Program-made: the position numbers and the translations under genes | From: Candidatus Omnitrophota bacterium | GTDB taxonomy: Bacteria; Omnitrophota; Gorgyraeia; 2-02-FULL-51-18 | Assembly (NCBI GenBank): GCA_023247935.1 | Contig: JAHFFM010000017.1 | Coordinates: 1 to 17,288, forward strand | Direction: 5' to 3' | DNA: 17,288 nucleotides | The notes under the pieces: model-generated | What the model was told of the DNA's origin: nothing | The model's input: only the letters and a program-made list of their open reading frames with translations | The model's database searches: none | Shown: in pieces, positions 14,974-17,288 of the stretch | Layout: each line of letters opens with the position of its first letter | How positions within the stretch are numbered: position 1 is the stretch's first letter

Positions 14974-15282
14974 TTATTTGACCAGCTTCTGCAATTCGCC
15001 GCTTTCGAACATTTCGTGCGCGATGTCGCAGCCGCCGATTAAATTTCCATCGATAAATACTTGCGGAAAAGTCGGCCAATTGGAGATTTGAGGCAGTGTT
15101 GCGCGGATTTCTGGATTGGCAATGATGTCCACGGAATGAAACGGCGCATTCATTTTCTTAAAAAGCTCCATAGTGGCTGCCGAAAAACCGCATTGCGGGG
15201 CGCCGGGTGTCCCCTTCACGAATAAAACAATTTTATGAGATTTGATTTCGTTTTGAATTTTCTCGACAACTGGATTGGACAC
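14974..15282 (-). CDS. grxD: Monothiol CGFS glutaredoxin (Grx4 family)
   Basis: A 102-residue cytosolic protein that binds a bridging [2Fe-2S] cluster as a homodimer or with BolA and passes it on. The monothiol active site 'CGFS' is at 31-34 after 'VKGTPGAPQ'. 'WPTFPQVFI' (69-77) with its cis-proline and 'GGCD' (83-86) bind glutathione. It starts with GTG, supported by a GGAGG 4 nt upstream (complement of 15287-15291); no in-frame ATG lies near enough. It follows bolA with a 16-nt gap in the same operon, the classic Grx4-BolA partnership in iron-sulfur trafficking. The length is standard for single-domain Grx4. Confidence 0.95.
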   Translation of the reverse strand: MSNPVVEKIQNEIKSHKIVLFVKGTPGAPQCGFSAATMELFKKMNAPFHSVDIIANPEIRATLPQISNWPTFPQVFIDGNLIGGCDIAHEMFESGELQKLVK

Positions 15283-15298
15283 AAAACCTCCACTATTT

Positions 15299-15526
15299 TT
15301 AAGGAATTCTTGTTTTAATTTTTACCGCGTGAATCTTTGATTCCATTTGCTCGGCCAAAGCTGTTTGCACCGCGCGATGCTGTTCTATCAAGGGCTTGCC
15401 GCGAAATGATTCCGAAGTCACGACAATGTCAAAATGGTCCTGCGTGCCCGTCATATCCTCTACGCTCACCCAGGCGCCTGGAAAAGCGCTTTCCAGAATT
15501 TTCTGAATCTCATCCGGTGTCATCAT
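15299..15526 (-). CDS. bolA: BolA/IbaG-family protein
   Basis: A 75-residue BolA-fold protein. The fold signature 'FRGKPLIEQHRAV' is at 41-53, with H50 the invariant histidine that ligates the shared [2Fe-2S] cluster with a CGFS glutaredoxin; 'HAVKIKT' is the final strand. It is encoded just upstream of grxD, so the pair is probably made together as a cluster-trafficking or iron-sensing heterodimer. IbaG is an equally good name, as the two subfamilies are hard to separate by eye. Two ATGs lie in tandem at 15526 and 15523. A TGATACACT extended -10 ends 6 nt before the first, so the mRNA may be leaderless. Confidence 0.9.
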   Translation of the reverse strand: MMTPDEIQKILESAFPGAWVSVEDMTGTQDHFDIVVTSESFRGKPLIEQHRAVQTALAEQMESKIHAVKIKTRIP

Positions 15527-15532
15527 GGAGTT

Positions 15533-15541
15533 AGTGTATCA
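15533..15541 (-). promoter_or_regulatory. bolA: Extended -10 promoter of bolA-grxD
   Basis: The minus strand reads TGATACACT, a TGnTAnAnT-type extended -10, with its last T at 15533. Only 6 nt separate it from the first bolA ATG, placing transcription initiation at or beside the start codon. The -35 region is poor, as expected for extended -10 promoters, and overlaps the -10 of the divergent TPR gene. Confidence 0.5.
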
Positions 15542-15556
15542 AAAGCTAAAAAACTG

Positions 15557-15565
15557 TGCTACACT
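15557..15565 (+). promoter_or_regulatory. Extended -10 promoter of the TPR gene
   Basis: TGCTACACT at 15557-15565 differs from the opposing bolA box only at the free base. It ends 9 nt before the ATG at 15575, predicting a 5' leader of about 2-3 nt. There is no Shine-Dalgarno site and no good -35. Confidence 0.5.
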
Positions 15566-15574
15566 CGAAAATAC

Positions 15575-16348
15575 ATGAAAAAGCAGCAATTCTTAACATT
15601 CTTAATCTTTTTCTGTATTTTCTTTCAAACAGTGCTTCCGGTTTTTGCGGCCAACGAAAGAAGGTCTCTTTTTATCAATCGCTCTCTTCTGACAAAAGCC
15701 GAGGCTGAATACCAGGAACTGCTCAAAAAAGAAGCAAGCGAGCCTTCCGAAGAATTGTCCAAGCGCATCTCGAATCTACGGCTTCATATCCAAGTCCTGC
15801 AAGAAGACGCCGTGCGGCTGCGCAATAAACTGCCTAAAAGCGCCCAAGCCGACGAATTTTTAAAAGAAGTGGTTCACCGCCGGATGGCTTTGGGTTCAGC
15901 GCAACCCATCAACACCGAGCAAGAAAAAGAAATTGACAAAAAAGTAACCGCGATCCATGAAATGCATGAAAAGGCGTTGTCTTATGTTGAAAAAAAGCAA
16001 TATGACAAAGCCGCCCATCTGTACGAAGAAATCATCCTTTTGAATCCGGACGACGAGGAAGCTTATCTTTTGCTGGGACATACGAATTTAGCGGCCGGGC
16101 GTTATGAGAGAGCCGGTCAGGCTTTCAGGAACGCGCTCAACATCAACCCGAAAAACTTTGAAGAAATCCCCCGTCTTTACCAAAATATCCTCGTCGATAA
16201 TCCCCAGGACGACGAAGCCATGACACAATTGGGTTTCGCGCATTTGTTATTGGGGAATGCCTCGCTGGCCAGAAAAGCGTTCGAAGACGCACTTAGAATT
16301 AATCCCGCCAGCGTCGAAGCGCGGCGCGGACTCATGGAATTGCAATAA
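15575..16348 (+). CDS. Exported tetratricopeptide-repeat protein
   Basis: A 257-residue protein, probably a periplasmic or envelope scaffold for protein-protein contacts. A signal peptide spans 1-25 ('TVLPVFA', cleavage before 'ANERR'). Residues about 38-95 are charged and heptad-like, suggesting a coiled coil. Two clear TPRs follow at about 129-162 and 163-196 ('AYLLLGHTNLAAGRYERAGQAFRNALNINP') and a third at about 212-245 ('AMTQLGFAHLLLGNASLARKAFEDALRINP'). No enzymatic domain is present. A longer frame from 15434 is open upstream, but it would run through bolA, and the signal peptide fixes the start at 15575. The coiled-coil plus TPR layout loosely recalls YbgF/CpoB, but I would not name it so. 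Confidence 0.85.
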   Translation: MKKQQFLTFLIFFCIFFQTVLPVFAANERRSLFINRSLLTKAEAEYQELLKKEASEPSEELSKRISNLRLHIQVLQEDAVRLRNKLPKSAQADEFLKEVVHRRMALGSAQPINTEQEKEIDKKVTAIHEMHEKALSYVEKKQYDKAAHLYEEIILLNPDDEEAYLLLGHTNLAAGRYERAGQAFRNALNINPKNFEEIPRLYQNILVDNPQDDEAMTQLGFAHLLLGNASLARKAFEDALRINPASVEARRGLMELQ

Positions 16349-16762
16349 CTAATCGAAGGAAAAATTGCGGCGCAATTCTTTTTTGGCTGAATGATGTTTT
16401 TTTGATTCCAGCATTTTTTCTTTGGCGCGTCTTGAGCGCCTTCTTTTTTGCCGGCGAATTTTTTCCATGGCATGCGTTTTCTGAGATATTTCTCCCCTGA
16501 CTTTTTCCGCGATCATTTCCACGATCTGACGCTTGGCAAGATATCGGTTTAGCGCCTGAGACCTTTCCTGCTGGCATTTCACGGAAAGTCCTGTGGGTTT
16601 ATGCAAAAGCACAACGCAACTGGAAACTTTATTGACGTTTTGTCCGCCCGCACCGCCCGAACGGATAAAAGATTCCACAAAATCAGAATCCTTTAAACCC
16701 AAGGATTTTATTTTTTCTTCCAGCTGGCGGTTTTTCTTTTCGGAAACAGGATAAAGGGTCAA
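16349..16762 (-). CDS. GGQ-motif release-factor-like protein (ribosome rescue type)
   Basis: A 137-residue single-domain protein with the catalytic core of class I release factors, 'RSGGAGGQNVNKV', GGQ at 39-41, which hydrolyses peptidyl-tRNA on the ribosome. It lacks codon-recognition domains 2 and 4. The C-terminal third (about 100-133) is very rich in Arg and Lys, like the tail that ArfB/YaeJ and mitochondrial C12orf65-type factors insert in the empty mRNA channel. The likely role is codon-independent rescue of stalled ribosomes. The start is a TTG whose last bases form the TGA stop of orn (TTGA); no other suitable start exists before the GGQ motif, so translation is probably coupled. Its stop abuts that of the convergent TPR gene with no base between. 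Confidence 0.88.
   Translation of the reverse strand: MTLYPVSEKKNRQLEEKIKSLGLKDSDFVESFIRSGGAGGQNVNKVSSCVVLLHKPTGLSVKCQQERSQALNRYLAKRQIVEMIAEKVRGEISQKTHAMEKIRRQKRRRSRRAKEKMLESKKHHSAKKELRRNFSFD
16363..16384 (+). terminator. Terminator of the TPR gene inside the neighbour's coding end, possibly bidirectional
   Basis: AATTGC (16363-16368) and GCAATT (16372-16377) form a 6-bp stem with a GGC loop, followed by CTTTTTT on the plus strand, 15 nt past the TPR stop. A-rich and U-rich flanks can extend the stem past a bulged C. On the minus strand the stem is followed by a shorter T run, so it might serve both genes. It lies within the last codons of the release-factor-like gene. Confidence 0.6.
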
Positions 16763-17288
16763 ACGGAAATAAATACTTTCTTGCGGTAATAACGAAGCTC
16801 ATCAATAGATTCACGAATGTCATCCAGCACGCGATGCGTTTGGTTTTTCTCGCGAGGCATGGCGTAGTCTTTTGGATACCAGCGGCTCACCAATTCTTTC
16901 ACGGAGCTGACGTCCACTGTCCGGTAATGCAGGTATTGCTCCAAACGCGGCATGTATTTGACCAAAAACCGCCGGTCCTGCCAAATCGTGTTGCCGCAAA
17001 GAGGGGCTGTCCTTTTTTTGCAATGCTTCTGAACAAAATGAAGCGCTAGGTCTTCGGCTTTTTTAAGACGGATCTTGGAATCCTGGCAGGCTTGGGTTAA
17101 GCCTGATTTTTTGTGATGATAACGGCTCCAGGCTTCCATCCCCTCCAGCACTTTGTTGCTGTGTTTGATCGCGATGCAAGGACCTTCTTCGATAATCTCA
17201 AGTTCATTATTGGTCACAATCGCGCCAATCTCAAGCACAGTGCAGGTTTTGGGATCAAGGCCCGTCATTTCCAAATCCAACCAAACAA
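16759..17288 (-). CDS. orn: Oligoribonuclease, 5' end cut by the window edge
   Basis: Orn is a DEDDh 3'-5' exonuclease that degrades 2-5-nt RNAs and pGpG in the cytosol. 'WLDLEMTGLD' at the window edge carries the first D and E; 'NTIWQDRRFL' has the second Asp; 'HRVLDDIRESI' has the catalytic His and final Asp. 'MEAWSRYHHKKSGL' is also typical. The frame stays open to base 17288 and reads V-W before L-D-L-E, matching the usual W-I/L-D-L-E, so an internal TTG at 17280 is not the start; only a few N-terminal residues are missing. The final TGA overlaps the TTG start of the release-factor-like gene. Confidence 0.95.
   Translation of the reverse strand, partial: VWLDLEMTGLDPKTCTVLEIGAIVTNNELEIIEEGPCIAIKHSNKVLEGMEAWSRYHHKKSGLTQACQDSKIRLKKAEDLALHFVQKHCKKRTAPLCGNTIWQDRRFLVKYMPRLEQYLHYRTVDVSSVKELVSRWYPKDYAMPREKNQTHRVLDDIRESIDELRYYRKKVFISV

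Noticed and set aside
15434..15574. 47-codon N-terminal extension of the TPR protein
   Set aside because: It runs antisense through bolA and would place the signal peptide internally; the promoter lies at 15557-15565.
17278..17280. TTG as the start of orn
   Set aside because: The frame stays open to the edge and continues with V-W, the conserved residues that precede LDLEMTG in Orn, so the gene is simply cut by the window.

Overview
The window reads as a chromosomal segment of an uncultured Gram-negative-type bacterium. My best guess is candidate phylum Omnitrophota (formerly OP3). That rests on my recollection of the style of the 2464-residue exported mosaic protein: its signal peptide, an 'IIHIQDAHSN' start and 'GAR[MLF]' boxes. 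No rRNA or marker gene here confirms it. There is no CRISPR array, tRNA, rRNA or intact insertion sequence.

Layout on the minus strand, read from right to left. The far right edge holds a 5'-truncated oligoribonuclease (orn), whose stop overlaps the TTG start of a GGQ-motif release-factor-like protein. Next, a bolA-grxD pair encodes the BolA/CGFS-glutaredoxin iron-sulfur partners. The giant gene (5532-12926) fills about 43% of the window. After it comes a tightly coupled operon: a cell-wall amidase, murI with a 4-nt start/stop overlap, a QueD/PTPS-family gene with an 8-nt overlap, and queE. Last is a small accessory-looking block: a protein with a HEPN-like motif and a perfect Shine-Dalgarno site, a 25-codon ORF, and a membrane-anchored beta-sandwich protein. 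It ends at a strong rho-independent terminator at the left edge.

On the plus strand there are only a Ski2/Mtr4/HelY-like RNA helicase (12997-14970), divergent from the giant gene, and an exported TPR protein (15575-16348), divergent from bolA. The helicase and grxD converge with 3 bp between their stops. The TPR gene and the release-factor-like gene converge with none, and the TPR terminator hairpin lies inside the neighbour's last codons.

The most notable points are these. (1) The giant protein appears to combine a TraB/ChaN-like region, a PI3/PI4-kinase-like catalytic core, a long helical region and a GT9-like glycosyltransferase fold behind one signal peptide. (2) The QueD homologue has no cysteine at all and carries the ExxHGH motif of PTPS-III, an enzyme that replaces FolB in folate synthesis, yet it sits beside queE. 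(3) Two inverted arrays of a GAGTTNG heptamer flank, and are partly translated into, the start of queE. (4) Three genes have a -10 box only 6-9 nt before the start codon and no Shine-Dalgarno site, suggesting leaderless mRNAs beside SD-led genes. All domain assignments come from reading motifs by eye; no database search was run.
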